Shown: positions 1-8,929 of the stretch, piece by piece
How positions within the stretch are numbered: the first letter of the stretch is position 1
Layout: each line of letters starts with the position of its first letter
Assembly (NCBI RefSeq): GCF_031455295.1
Contig: NZ_JAVDSL010000005.1
Span: forward strand, 104,084-168,083
DNA from: Leifsonia sp. 1010
GTDB lineage: Bacteria; Actinomycetota; Actinomycetes; Actinomycetales; Microbacteriaceae
Direction of reading: 5' to 3'
DNA length: 64,000 bases
Program-made: the position numbers and the translations under genes
The notes under the pieces: generated by a model
The model's database searches: none
Told to the model about the DNA's origin: nothing
Seen by the model: only the letters and a program-made list of their open reading frames with translations

Positions 1-193
1 TGTCGTCGAAGTAGTGGTGGACGAGCGCCGGGTCGACGCCCGCACGCCGGGCGACCGCCCGCAGCGACGCCGCCTCGTACCCGCGCTCGGCGAACTCCTC
101 GGCCGCCGCACGCATGATCGACGCCCGCGCGGACCCGGCCCCGCGTTCCTTCCGCGGCCGTCCGGGACGTCGCCGCGCGACTGCTTCGCTCAC
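1..193 (-). CDS. TetR-family transcriptional regulator, N-terminal part (cut by window edge)
   Basis: The reading frame starts at a GTG (193-191) and runs off the left edge after 64 codons. After a basic N-terminal tail rich in Arg and Pro comes a helix-turn-helix typical of TetR repressors: 'RAAAEEFAERGYEAASLRA', then 'VARRAGVDPALVHHYF' as the recognition region. The inducer-binding domain lies outside the window, so its target and ligand are unknown. It is transcribed away from the LemA gene, with a 164-bp intergenic region between them that must hold both promoters. A DNA-binding TetR role is well supported by the motif; anything more specific is not. Confidence 0.8.
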   Translation of the reverse strand, partial: MSEAVARRRPGRPRKERGAGSARASIMRAAAEEFAERGYEAASLRAVARRAGVDPALVHHYFDD

Positions 194-357
194 GGCCCCA
201 TTCTGCACGCCGCGGCGCAGATCGAGGGTGCTGTCCACAGCCGATGCGCTTGCTTCGAGTGTGATGAGAACGCGGTGAGAGCCGGCTCCGCCGAAGCTAG
301 GATGAGGTCTGCGCATCTGCTCGACCCGGCGCCTGGCACACAAGGAGTTCTGCGAAC

Positions 358-924
358 ATGGAATGGCTCATTCCGGTCATCATCGTCGTCGTGATCGTCG
401 CGATCATCGGGATCTACCTGTGGGCCACCTACAACTCGCTGGTCACCCTCAAGGTCCGGGTGGACGAGGCGTGGAGCGACATCACGGTCCAGCTGAAGCG
501 CCGTGCCGACCTCATCCCGAACCTCATCGAGACGGTCAAGGGATACGCCGCGCACGAGCGAGGCGTGTTCGAATCGGTGACGCAGGCGCGCGCCGAGACG
601 CTGTCCGCGCAGACGCCGGGTGAGGCGTCCGTCGCCGAGAACCACATGCAGACCGCGCTGAAGAGCATCTTCGCCGTGGCTGAGGCCTACCCGCAGCTGC
701 AGGCGAGCCAGAACTTCCTGCGCCTGCAGGCCGACCTGGTCGACACCGAGGACAAGATCCAGGCGTCGCGCCGGTTCTACAACGGCGGGGTGCGCGAGTT
801 CAACACCAAGATCAAGGTGTTCCCCAACAACCTGTTCGCCCGACGCCTGGGCTTCACCGAGCGCGAGTTCTTCGAGGTCGACAACCTCGCCGCGATCGCC
901 GAGCCCCCGCGCGTCCAGTTCTAG
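358..924 (+). CDS. LemA family membrane protein
   Basis: This is a 188-residue LemA protein. One N-terminal membrane helix (about residues 4-23) is followed by a short linker and an alpha-helical domain carrying the family hallmark 'RADLIPNLIETVKGYAAHE' at about 49-67. A good ribosome binding site (AAGGAG) lies just upstream of the ATG. It is followed after 7 bp by an M48 metalloprotease. LemA and HtpX-like proteases are often neighbours in bacteria, and the tight spacing implies one operon. LemA's biochemical role is still poorly defined; an envelope or membrane quality-control function with the protease is inference from context. Confidence 0.93.
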   Translation: MEWLIPVIIVVVIVAIIGIYLWATYNSLVTLKVRVDEAWSDITVQLKRRADLIPNLIETVKGYAAHERGVFESVTQARAETLSAQTPGEASVAENHMQTALKSIFAVAEAYPQLQASQNFLRLQADLVDTEDKIQASRRFYNGGVREFNTKIKVFPNNLFARRLGFTEREFFEVDNLAAIAEPPRVQF

Positions 925-931
925 GGCGTAG

Positions 932-1816
932 ATGTACAGGGCGATCGCCAGGAACAAGCGCAACACCGTCTTCATCATCCTGCTGTTCCTGGTACTCATC
1001 GGTGCGCTCGGATGGCTGGCGGCGTACATCTACCAGAGCTACACGATCCTCGTCGTAGTGCTCGTCGGAGCGGTGCTCTACGCGCTCTTCCAGTACTACC
1101 TGGCCAGCAGTCAGGCGCTGAGCATGTCGGGCGCAATCCCGATCCAGAAGGCGGACAACCCACGACTGTGGAACGTCGTCGAGAACCTGTCCATCGCGAC
1201 GGGCACGCCGATGCCGGCCGTCTACATCGTCAACGATCCGGCGCCCAACGCGTTCGCGACCGGCCGCGACCCGGAGCACGCCTCCGTCGCCGCGACGACC
1301 GGGCTGCTCGACATCATGACCGACGCCGAGCTCGAGGGCGTCATGGCGCATGAGCTCGGGCATGTGCGCAACTACGACATCCGGCTCGGGATGATCGTCT
1401 TCGGCCTGACCGTGGCCATCGGCTTCATCGCCGACATCTTCCTCCGCATGGCGTTCTTCGGCGGCAACCGCAACAACAACAACGGGGGCGGAAACCCGGT
1501 CGTGCTGGTGTTCGGGCTGATCGCCGCGATCGTCGCTCCCCTGGTGGCGACCCTCGTGCAGCTGGCCGTGTCGCGGCAGCGCGAATACCTCGCCGACGCC
1601 ACCGGCGCGATGACGACCCGCCACCCGGACGCCCTGGCCAGCGCGCTGCTGAAGCTGGAGGCCTACGGCCGTCCCATGCAGAAGCAGAACTCGTCCATGG
1701 CCCACCTGTGGATCAACGACCCGCTGAAGCCGGGCCTCATGGCGCGTCTGTTCTCCACCCACCCCCCGATCCCCCAGCGCGTAGAGCGCCTCGAGCAAAT
1801 GGGCGGCAGCTTCTAG
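932..1816 (+). CDS. M48 family (HtpX-like) zinc metallopeptidase
   Basis: A 294-residue integral membrane protease. Two N-terminal membrane helices (about 12-34 and 37-56) are followed by the zinc site HELGH at 140-144, two more hydrophobic segments (about 152-173 and 189-213), and the third zinc ligand Glu in 'REYLAD' near 218. This is the canonical HtpX/M48B layout, with the active site facing the cytosol. An Asn/Gly-rich loop ('GGNRNNNNGGGN') separates helices 3 and 4. Family members cleave misfolded membrane proteins. It sits 7 bp downstream of lemA and probably shares its transcript. The gene ends at the inverted repeat at 1815-1884. Confidence 0.95.
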   Translation: MYRAIARNKRNTVFIILLFLVLIGALGWLAAYIYQSYTILVVVLVGAVLYALFQYYLASSQALSMSGAIPIQKADNPRLWNVVENLSIATGTPMPAVYIVNDPAPNAFATGRDPEHASVAATTGLLDIMTDAELEGVMAHELGHVRNYDIRLGMIVFGLTVAIGFIADIFLRMAFFGGNRNNNNGGGNPVVLVFGLIAAIVAPLVATLVQLAVSRQREYLADATGAMTTRHPDALASALLKLEAYGRPMQKQNSSMAHLWINDPLKPGLMARLFSTHPPIPQRVERLEQMGGSF

Positions 1817-1884
1817 CCGCCGAAGTGCACCTTGTGGCTGCTATTCCGGCGGTTTAACGACCACGACGTGCACCTCGGCGGGCT
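1815..1884. repeat. Intergenic palindrome, family C copy 1 (possible bidirectional terminator)
   Basis: The left arm (1815-1837) and right arm (1861-1884) are imperfect inverted complements sharing the core GTGCACC. The element overlaps the stop codons of the two convergent genes at 1816 and 1883. The core resembles the perfect 20-bp hairpin at 16370-16425 (core GAGGTGCACGTAGTGG), suggesting a dispersed repeat. Its position between convergent genes fits a two-way terminator. No U-tract is obvious. Confidence 0.6.
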
Positions 1885-3196
1885 ACGGACCGAGGACGCG
1901 GCGGAGGTAGGCGTTCTCGAAGCGGCGCTCGGGGTCGAGGCGGTCGCGGACGGCCAGGAAGTCGTCGAAGCGCGGGTACGTGGCGTGCAGCGCGTCCGCA
2001 TCCCGGCTGTGCAGCTTGCCCCAGTGCGGGCGCCCGTCGTGGGTAACCATGATCTCTTCGACCGCGGCGAAGTACTCGCGCTGGTCCTCCCGGTAGTACC
2101 GGTGCACGGCGATGTAGCCCGTCTCGCGCCCGTACGCCGTCGAGAGCCAGTTGTCGTCGGCCGCGGCGCTCCGCACCTCGATCGGGAACGAGATCCGCCA
2201 TCCCTTCCGCTCGATGAGCGCCTTCACCTCGGCGAGCGCCTCGGGCACGGCCTCCCGCGGCAGGGCGTACTCCATCTCCCGGAACCGCACCGTGCGGTTG
2301 GTGACGTACACCCGCGGCGCGTGGTCGGTGAAGTCGCGGTTTCCCGTGAGGCGCTGCGCGAGCCGGCTGAACGGCGGGATGACGGCGGGCGCCGCCGTGC
2401 CGAGCGCGCACACTCCCCGATAGAGGCCGTTGGCGAGCAGTTCGTCGTCCACCCACCGGCCGACCCGCGGGAGCGGTTTCCGTTCGGCCGTCAGAGGCAG
2501 GCGCGTGTTGGTCTTGGTGAGGGCCGTCTCGGTGTGCGGGAACCAGTAGAACTCGAAGTGGTCCTCCCCCGCCGACCGCTCCAGGTACGACTCCATGGTC
2601 GCCTGCAGCGGTTCGGGTCGCTCGACCGCCTGCAGCAGGTACGCGGGAACGCACTGCAGGGTGATGTCGACGATGACGCCGAGCGCCCCGAGCCCGAGGC
2701 GCGCGGCGGGAAGCAGGTCGGCGTTCTCCGTCTCGTCGATGTGCAGCAGCTCTCCTGTGCCGGTGACCAGGGTGAGCCCGACGATCTGCGTCGCCAGCCC
2801 GCCGAACGATCCGCCCGTGCCGTGCGTGCCGGTGGAGGTCGCCCCGGCGATGGTCTGCCGGTCGATATCCCCCATGTTCTCGAGCCCGAGCCCGTGCGGC
2901 CGCAGCAGCCGCGGCAGCTGGTGGAGGTGTGTGCCGGCCGCCAGCGTCACACGCCCGCGTTCGAGGTCGACGTCGCGGATGCCGTTCAGGTCTTCGAGGT
3001 CGAGCTGCACGCCCGGTGCCACCGCGATGCCCGTGAAGCTGTGCCCGGCGCCGACCGCTTTGACGCGCATCCCAGTCCGGTTCGCCGCCTGCACCGCGCG
3101 CTGCACGGCCTCGGCCGTGGCCGGGCGCTCCACGCGCTGCGGGCGCACCGCCTCGGTCCGGCCCCAGTTGCGCCACAGGCCGCCGACCGCCGTCAC
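1883..3196 (-). CDS. FAD-linked D-arabinono-1,4-lactone oxidase / alditol oxidase family
   Basis: A 437-residue member of the ALO/AldO branch of the vanillyl-alcohol oxidase (VAO) flavoproteins. The N-terminal PCMH-type FAD domain contains 'AVGAGHSFTGIA' (about 47-58), whose His is the usual covalent FAD attachment point in ALO and Streptomyces AldO. 'TSTGTHGTGG' is the FAD pyrophosphate loop. The C-terminal 'RPHWGKLHS' (near 390-398) is the family signature. It oxidises a sugar alcohol or aldonolactone with O2, though the substrate here is unknown. The GTG start is set by a GTGA overlap with the stop codon of the upstream PLP-enzyme gene. It is the last gene of a four-gene overlapping operon. 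Confidence 0.9.
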   Translation of the reverse strand: MTAVGGLWRNWGRTEAVRPQRVERPATAEAVQRAVQAANRTGMRVKAVGAGHSFTGIAVAPGVQLDLEDLNGIRDVDLERGRVTLAAGTHLHQLPRLLRPHGLGLENMGDIDRQTIAGATSTGTHGTGGSFGGLATQIVGLTLVTGTGELLHIDETENADLLPAARLGLGALGVIVDITLQCVPAYLLQAVERPEPLQATMESYLERSAGEDHFEFYWFPHTETALTKTNTRLPLTAERKPLPRVGRWVDDELLANGLYRGVCALGTAAPAVIPPFSRLAQRLTGNRDFTDHAPRVYVTNRTVRFREMEYALPREAVPEALAEVKALIERKGWRISFPIEVRSAAADDNWLSTAYGRETGYIAVHRYYREDQREYFAAVEEIMVTHDGRPHWGKLHSRDADALHATYPRFDDFLAVRDRLDPERRFENAYLRRVLGP

Positions 3197-4485
3197 AGGA
3201 ATACCTTCCCGTCGCCGCGGTAGGTCCCGGCTTCGCCGACCACGCGCGCCCGCCCGTCTACGGTGTCCACCAGCTGGAAGGCGTCGACGTGCTCGCTGAG
3301 CTCGCCGGACTTCGTGTGCCGCAGCCAGACCCGGTCGCCGATGCGCAGCACGCCGGCCGCGGCGCCGGTGAGCGGCGTCTGCACCTCGCCGGCCATCTCG
3401 CGAGCGACCATGCTGAGGCCGGTCGGCCACTCGACCTTCGGCATCCGGTCGGGCCCGGGCGGCCCCGAGGCGATCCAGCCCCCGCCGAGCAGGGTCGCCG
3501 TCTCCGGGTTCGGCCGGCGCACGACCGAGAGGGCGAAGGATGCGGCCGGCGCCGGATGGAACGACCGGTAGGTGTCGAACAGGTGACCGCCGAACAGTCC
3601 GCTTCCCGCGGCGATCTCGGTGACCGACTCGTCGGAGGCGGTGAACTCGATGGAGCCGGTCCCTCCGCCGTTCACGAACTCCAGATCGGCGATGCGACGC
3701 ACCGCGGCGACCGCCTCCGCGCGCCGGCCGAGGAGCTCGTCGCGAGAGTTCTTCTGCATCCACCGCAGGGTCGCACCCCATGCCGGCTTGCCGGGCGGGT
3801 TGTCGCCCTGGCCGGCGATCTGCGCCTCGTATCCCATCATCCCGACGAGCGCGAAGCCCGGGCGCCGCACGATCTCCTCGGCCACGGTGCGCACCGACGC
3901 CGCCGAGTGCAGCGGCGACCGGAACACCCCGACATGGCCGAGCACCGGCGCGAACCAGGAGGAGTCGAGTTCGAGGCACAGCCGGATGGTCTGGCGCTGC
4001 GCCGGCGGAACCACCGCGTCGATGAAGTCGAGGTGGGCGATCGAGTCGACCATGAGCGTGACGCGGGCAGCGAGCTCGGGTGAAGCGGCGAGGCGGGCGA
4101 TCGCGGCGCGATCGGCGGTCGGGTAGCCGACGACGACATCCTCGATCGGCGGGTGCTCCACGTCGCCCTCCGCGAGCCACAGCGCCTCCGGGAGCGTGTA
4201 GGCGAGCACGCCCGCGTACCCCGGGAGGGCGAGCACCGCATCCATCACCGAGCGCACCCGCACCGACTTGGAGGCGACCCGGATGGCCTTCGCCGGCCGG
4301 TCCGACGGCCCGGCCGCCCGGCGCAGCAGGTCGTGGGCGTTGTGCCGCAGGGCGGGCAGATGGAGAACCGCGAGCGGAGGATCGAGCCGCGCGGTCGCCG
4401 CGGAGAGCGACGGCCAGAAGACGTCGGGCGTCGTCCACGTCCGCTCGGACGGAGCCGGTGGAGTGGACAGGTCGAGGTCGCTCAT
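3193..4485 (-). CDS. PLP-dependent amino acid deaminase/aldolase (alanine racemase N-terminal fold)
   Basis: A 430-residue protein with a fold-type III PLP barrel like alanine racemase and D-threonine aldolase. The N-terminal 'VLHLPALRHNAHDLLRR' and 'RPAKAIRVASKSVRV' (about 63-76) hold the candidate Schiff-base lysine (K66 or K73; I cannot decide which). A C-terminal D-serine-dehydratase-like segment follows ('LRIGDRVWLRHTKSGELSEH'). Related actinobacterial genes are annotated amino acid deaminase/aldolase. It overlaps its neighbours on both sides: its ATG overlaps the MFS stop by 1 bp, and its stop overlaps the oxidase GTG. The shared operon suggests a pathway that takes up and breaks down one hydroxylated metabolite. 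Confidence 0.85.
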   Translation of the reverse strand: MSDLDLSTPPAPSERTWTTPDVFWPSLSAATARLDPPLAVLHLPALRHNAHDLLRRAAGPSDRPAKAIRVASKSVRVRSVMDAVLALPGYAGVLAYTLPEALWLAEGDVEHPPIEDVVVGYPTADRAAIARLAASPELAARVTLMVDSIAHLDFIDAVVPPAQRQTIRLCLELDSSWFAPVLGHVGVFRSPLHSAASVRTVAEEIVRRPGFALVGMMGYEAQIAGQGDNPPGKPAWGATLRWMQKNSRDELLGRRAEAVAAVRRIADLEFVNGGGTGSIEFTASDESVTEIAAGSGLFGGHLFDTYRSFHPAPAASFALSVVRRPNPETATLLGGGWIASGPPGPDRMPKVEWPTGLSMVAREMAGEVQTPLTGAAAGVLRIGDRVWLRHTKSGELSEHVDAFQLVDTVDGRARVVGEAGTYRGDGKVFL

Positions 4486-5741
4486 CAGCGCACCGCTTTC
4501 ACTCGGGCGACCGCGAGCGCTCCCGCGAACGCGAACACGGCCGACAGGACGAACAGACCGGCGAAGCCGCCCAGCGCCGCCACGATCATCGCGCCGAACA
4601 AGGGCGCGACCGCCTGCGGAACGGCCAGGGCGATGTTCATGATGCCGAGGTCCTTCCCGCGGCTCTCCGGGTCGGGCAGCACCTGGGTGGCGAGCGCCTG
4701 ATCCACCGACAGGAAGCAGCCGTACCCGATGCCGAGGAGCGCGGCGGCGACGATCGCGACCGACAGCTGCGGGACGAACGCGAGCAGCAGCGCCGCGACG
4801 CCCTGCACGGCGGAGGACGCGAACACGAACGCCTTGCGGCGGCCGAGACGGTCGGACAGCCGGCCGAGCACGAGCGACGCCACGATCACGAACACCATGT
4901 AGACCAGGATGAGGATGAGCAGGTCGTCGTCGGCGTTCGGATCGCGCAGGCCGAACTCGAGGAAGTAGAGCAGCAGCGACGTGCCGAACGCGTTGCCGAA
5001 GTTGACCAGCACGCGGCTGAGCAGCGTCCAGCCGAAGTCGGGATGCTCACGCGGGCTGATCCACAGGCCCTCGATGACGCCGCGGAACGACATCCGCTCG
5101 CGCAGTTCCACCGGCAGCACCGCGTCCGGCAGGAACAGGAACGGCAGCACGAGCACCACCAGCAGCACCGCCATCGCCGTGTAGCCGACGAACGCGCCGA
5201 CGAAGACGTAGGTGACCAGGGCGACGCCGAGGATGATGCCGATCGCCTGGGGTGCGCTGATCCACCCGCTGACGTAGCCGCGCTGATCGACGGGTACCTG
5301 GTCGCTGATCGTGGCGGTGAGCGCGGCGGTGAGGATGCAGAAGCCGGTCAGCGCGAGCGACCAGAACACGCCCATCCCGACCATGGTGGTCTGAAGCCCG
5401 AGCAGCACCAGGGAGACGGCGAAGACGACGGCTCCGGCGGCGATCCACGGGCGGCGGCGGCCGAAGCGGCTGGTGGTGCGGTCGGAGAGGGCGCCGGTCA
5501 GCGGGTAGGCGACGATGGCGCACACGCCGGAGATGCCCGAGATGACCCCGAAGGCGATCACGTTGTCCACCCACGAGTCGGTATGCAGCTGCGCCTGCAC
5601 CTGGTCGGGCAGGAGCTTCTGGATGGGCGCGAGCTGCGCCATCCACACGCCCAGCCAGGCGACGGCGAAGGCGGCGATCCACCGTCCTGGGACCTTGCGC
5701 ACCGGCTCGGCGAAGACCGCCGGCGTCGTCGTGTTCGTCAT
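4485..5741 (-). CDS. MFS transporter (SLC45/GPH-like sugar transporter type)
   Basis: A 418-residue protein with about 12 hydrophobic membrane segments. The loop after helix 2 reads 'GALSDRTTSRFGRRRPWI', the MFS motif A form seen in GPH/SLC45-like glycoside transporters, and a second copy ('GRLSDRLGRRKAFVF') follows in the C-terminal half. It probably imports the substrate of the downstream PLP enzyme and flavoprotein oxidase; this is inference from the operon. The ATG at 5741 is chosen because it overlaps the stop of the upstream tetR gene in an ATGA arrangement, and the hydrophobic part begins about 20 residues later. Confidence 0.9.
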   Translation of the reverse strand: MTNTTTPAVFAEPVRKVPGRWIAAFAVAWLGVWMAQLAPIQKLLPDQVQAQLHTDSWVDNVIAFGVISGISGVCAIVAYPLTGALSDRTTSRFGRRRPWIAAGAVVFAVSLVLLGLQTTMVGMGVFWSLALTGFCILTAALTATISDQVPVDQRGYVSGWISAPQAIGIILGVALVTYVFVGAFVGYTAMAVLLVVLVLPFLFLPDAVLPVELRERMSFRGVIEGLWISPREHPDFGWTLLSRVLVNFGNAFGTSLLLYFLEFGLRDPNADDDLLILILVYMVFVIVASLVLGRLSDRLGRRKAFVFASSAVQGVAALLLAFVPQLSVAIVAAALLGIGYGCFLSVDQALATQVLPDPESRGKDLGIMNIALAVPQAVAPLFGAMIVAALGGFAGLFVLSAVFAFAGALAVARVKAVR

Positions 5742-6406
5742 CGTGCACCTGCGTTCGTCGAGGGGGCGGGGGTGTGGTGCGTGGTGCGGTGGTGCGGTTC
5801 GGAGGTCGGGACGGCGAGGGCGGCGAGGGCGTCGGCCGCCACATCCATCACGGCGGCGGCCGCCGCGTCGTCTCGGGTGACCAGCCAGCCGACGGTGAGG
5901 CCGTCGGTGAAGGAGACCAGGATGCGGGCGATCTCGTCGAGGGGGCGCGTCCACTCGTATCCCGCCAGGCGCGCGGTCTCTGCCGCAGCGTGCGCCGCGA
6001 CCTCGTGATAGCGCGCGTACTGCCGGCGCGCGAGCGGCTCGAAGCCCGGCTCGCGCAGAGCCCAGTGAGTCAGCTCGAACATCGCCTTCTCGCGGCCCGG
6101 ATCGGCGCGGACGCCGTCGAAGTAGTGCTGGAGGCCCGCGCGGACCGCGTCGCGCATCCCCGCCCCTCCGGCTTCAACGGTGAGTGCGGGCGCGAAGTCG
6201 GTCTGCTCGCTGCCGACGGCCGCCTCGATGAGCTCGGCCATGAGTTCGTCACGCGATTCGAAGACGTAGTGGAAGCTGGCGAGCGGCATGCGGGCCTCGG
6301 CGACGATCCGGCGGGTCGTGGCCGCGGCGACACCGTCGCGGGCGATCACGCGCAGGGCGGCCTGGACCAGGGCGGTGCGACGGTCTGCGACCGGGATGCG
6401 CGTCAT
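5738..6406 (-). CDS. TetR-family transcriptional regulator
   Basis: A 222-residue regulator. The N-terminal helix-turn-helix is clear: 'ALVQAALRVIARDGVAAATT', then 'RRIVAEARMPLASFHYVFES'. The longer C-terminal domain carries the typical region seen in TetR proteins that sense small organic ligands. It is the first gene of the minus-strand operon with the MFS transporter, PLP deaminase/aldolase and oxidase, joined by an ATGA overlap. By position it most likely autoregulates the operon and responds to its substrate. The 132-bp region upstream (6407-6538) is shared with the divergent Ig-domain envelope gene. Confidence 0.9.
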   Translation of the reverse strand: MTRIPVADRRTALVQAALRVIARDGVAAATTRRIVAEARMPLASFHYVFESRDELMAELIEAAVGSEQTDFAPALTVEAGGAGMRDAVRAGLQHYFDGVRADPGREKAMFELTHWALREPGFEPLARRQYARYHEVAAHAAAETARLAGYEWTRPLDEIARILVSFTDGLTVGWLVTRDDAAAAAVMDVAADALAALAVPTSEPHHRTTHHTPAPSTNAGAR

Positions 6407-6538
6407 CCGGACTCCTCGGGCTCCACCCGCGCTCCGTCGCGCGGGAGAAAGTGGGACAGTTGACCCAGATCACAGTATGCCGCAAATGCGGGCGATTCGT
6501 TTGACACCGGCTATCAGTACCCCCTGGAATGGGGTGGA

Positions 6539-8923
6539 ATGCGGGGATTTACGAGCGACGTGTCACCACCAGTCCGGCCACGGGGGTCGCGCCGACTGGT
6601 GTCCGTCGCTGCCGTCGCAGCGCTCGCCGTGCTCCTGCTCAGCGCGGCCGGACTCATCGGAACGGCTCCCCCCGCCACCGCGTCACCGCCCCCGGCCGGC
6701 GCATCGACGTCCGCACTCGCAGTATCGGGTTCCACCGCAGCATCCGGCTCCACCGCAGTCCGCTCTTCCGCAGCACAGTCACCCGCAGCCTCGTCCGCTG
6801 CAGCCTCCTTCTCCTCCGGCTCCGGCTCATCGCCGGCGTCCGCTTCCGCGCGCCCGGCGGCCGTTCCGACGCCGTCGGCCGTCTCGCCGACCGACACCTC
6901 GTCACCGTCCGACACACCGACCCCGACCCCGACGCCGAGCCCGGTGAGCATCGACCGCCTCCCGGATCTGGTGCGCAGCTTCCCGCTGGCCGTCTCGGGC
7001 ACCGCGACGCCGACCGACACGATCTCCGTCTCGGCCGGCTCCTCCCCCGGAAGCGCGCAGAGCTGCACCGCCACGGTGGATGACGACGGCGACTGGCGCT
7101 GCACCATCGCCTCGCTGCCCGACGGCCCCGGCGTCTCCGTTCGCGCCGAATCCACCCTGAGCGGGTCCGACAGCGCCCGAGTGGATGTGCTGCACCCGCC
7201 CGTGATCGCCGGAACCGGCGTCGTGTCGACCGGCGGCAGCGTGCGCGGCACCGCCTACCCCGGCGCGAGCGTCACGGTCACCGCCGACTCCGGTGCGAGC
7301 TGCACCTTCCCGGCGGACGCCAACGGCGGCTGGGCGTGCGTGCTCAGCGGGTCGCTGCCGGATGGACGCCACACCGTGACGGCGACGCAGACGGCTCCGT
7401 TCTCATCGCAGGCGTCCGCATCCAGCGGCCGGGTCACCCTCGACGTGGACCGCACGGCTCCCGCCGCCCCGGGCATCACCTCCCCGTCGAGCGGGACGTC
7501 CGTCCTCGCCGGTGCGGCGGTCGCGTTCGGCGGAACCGGTGAGACCGGCGCGCATGTGACCCTCTACGCCACCACCGCCCAGGGCACGACCGTGGTCTGC
7601 ACGGCGGACGTCGCCGCCGGCGCGTGGACGTGCCAGGGAGCCCTCCCCGAGGGCGCGTACACGCTCTCGGCCCTCCAGCGGGATGCCGCGGGGAACGTGA
7701 GCGCCGGGAGCAACGCCGTCACCCTCGGCGTCACGGCGGCCACCACGCCGTCGACGCGGTCGCCGACGCGTACGCCGACCCCGACGCCGACCCCCGCGGA
7801 GCCGGCGCCGCCCGCCGCCGGTGGCGGGACGGGTGCCGGACCGCTGCATCCCGACACCCGCGGGTGGATCGCGACGCCCTTCTCCAACGCCTCGGCACCG
7901 GTCGTGACGGCGGCCTCGCTGCCCGGGTGGATGCGCTCGGTCGGTCTCGCCGTCGCCGCACTTCTGCTGCTGGTCCTGCCGGCGCGGCTGCTGACCGCCG
8001 CACTCGCCCGCGGGCGTGCCGCCCGCGCAGATCGGGAGCGCCGCCGGGTGTCTGTGTTCGGCCGAAACCGGCCGCGCTCCGACGTCGCGGAGGCGTCGGC
8101 GCTGTTCGGCGCCGCCGCGCGGTCGGAGCGGACGCCGACGCCTTCCAACGGACCGGCTGCGGGCGGGTCGCCGTCCACGCCGGCTCAACCGCGCTGGCTC
8201 GTACCCGTGGTCGGAATCGCCGCGGCCGTGCTGGTGACCCTCTCCACGCCGCTCTCCGACCCGGGCGCCTACCTGCGGGTGCTGCTCGCGATCGGGATCG
8301 CCGTCGCCGGCGTGAACGCCGTGTGGGTGCTCGCCGGTCGAGCCCTGGCTCCGCATTTCGGCCTCCCCGTGCCGCGGATCACCGTGCGGCCGGAACTGCT
8401 CGTCGTGGTCGCGGTCGCGGCGTTCGGCTCCCGCCTGCTCGGGCTCTCCCCCGCGCTGCTGTTCGCCCTCGTGCTCGGACTGTCGATGGCGCCGCACGCC
8501 GGCCGCGCGCGCCGCGGACGGATCGCGGCCGTGCAGATCTCGGCCGTCGCGGCCCTGGGTGTGCTCGCCTGGCTCGCAGTGGGGCTGCTCCCCACGCCCA
8601 CCGGGGCCTTCAGCGCATTCGTGGTCGAACTCGTCAACGCGCTCGCCCTGATCGGCATCGGCTCGGCCTCCGTCATGCTGCTCCCCCTCGGCGGGCTCGC
8701 GGGCCGTGCCGTCGCCCAGTGGTCGCGTTGGCTCTGGGGCGGGCTGAGCATCGTCGTGTACACGGTCCTGTTCGCGCTGCTGCTGCCCGTGGCATCCCTC
8801 GTCGAGCGGGGTGTCGGCGTGATCGTCATCGTCGGTGTCGCCGCAGGCTTCGCCGCGGCCAGCGTCGCGGTGTGGCTGTGGGAGCGCTACGTCGCGCCGG
8901 CGCTCGACCGCACGGTGCCGTGA
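6539..8923 (+). CDS. Secreted/membrane protein with three Ig-like repeats and a polytopic C-terminal domain
   Basis: A 794-residue protein of unusual build. A signal peptide with a twin basic patch and hydrophobic core ('VAAVAALAVLLLSAAGLIG') is followed by a Ser/Ala/Thr/Pro-rich stretch (about 48-135). Then come three bacterial Ig-like modules (about 140-400); each ends in a 'WxC' strand such as 'GDWRC', 'GGWACVL' and 'GAWTCQG', and shares 'LPDG/LPEG'. A TP-repeat linker leads to about eight membrane segments from residue 460 to the end. The Ig part should be extracellular. No LPXTG sorting signal was seen. The Ser/Thr/Pro linkers would suit O-mannosylation by the protein mannosyltransferase at 60.6 kb (inference). 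The ribosome binding site is weak, so the start is less certain. Confidence 0.8.
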   Translation: MRGFTSDVSPPVRPRGSRRLVSVAAVAALAVLLLSAAGLIGTAPPATASPPPAGASTSALAVSGSTAASGSTAVRSSAAQSPAASSAAASFSSGSGSSPASASARPAAVPTPSAVSPTDTSSPSDTPTPTPTPSPVSIDRLPDLVRSFPLAVSGTATPTDTISVSAGSSPGSAQSCTATVDDDGDWRCTIASLPDGPGVSVRAESTLSGSDSARVDVLHPPVIAGTGVVSTGGSVRGTAYPGASVTVTADSGASCTFPADANGGWACVLSGSLPDGRHTVTATQTAPFSSQASASSGRVTLDVDRTAPAAPGITSPSSGTSVLAGAAVAFGGTGETGAHVTLYATTAQGTTVVCTADVAAGAWTCQGALPEGAYTLSALQRDAAGNVSAGSNAVTLGVTAATTPSTRSPTRTPTPTPTPAEPAPPAAGGGTGAGPLHPDTRGWIATPFSNASAPVVTAASLPGWMRSVGLAVAALLLLVLPARLLTAALARGRAARADRERRRVSVFGRNRPRSDVAEASALFGAAARSERTPTPSNGPAAGGSPSTPAQPRWLVPVVGIAAAVLVTLSTPLSDPGAYLRVLLAIGIAVAGVNAVWVLAGRALAPHFGLPVPRITVRPELLVVVAVAAFGSRLLGLSPALLFALVLGLSMAPHAGRARRGRIAAVQISAVAALGVLAWLAVGLLPTPTGAFSAFVVELVNALALIGIGSASVMLLPLGGLAGRAVAQWSRWLWGGLSIVVYTVLFALLLPVASLVERGVGVIVIVGVAAGFAAASVAVWLWERYVAPALDRTVP

Positions 8924-8929
8924 TCTGCG

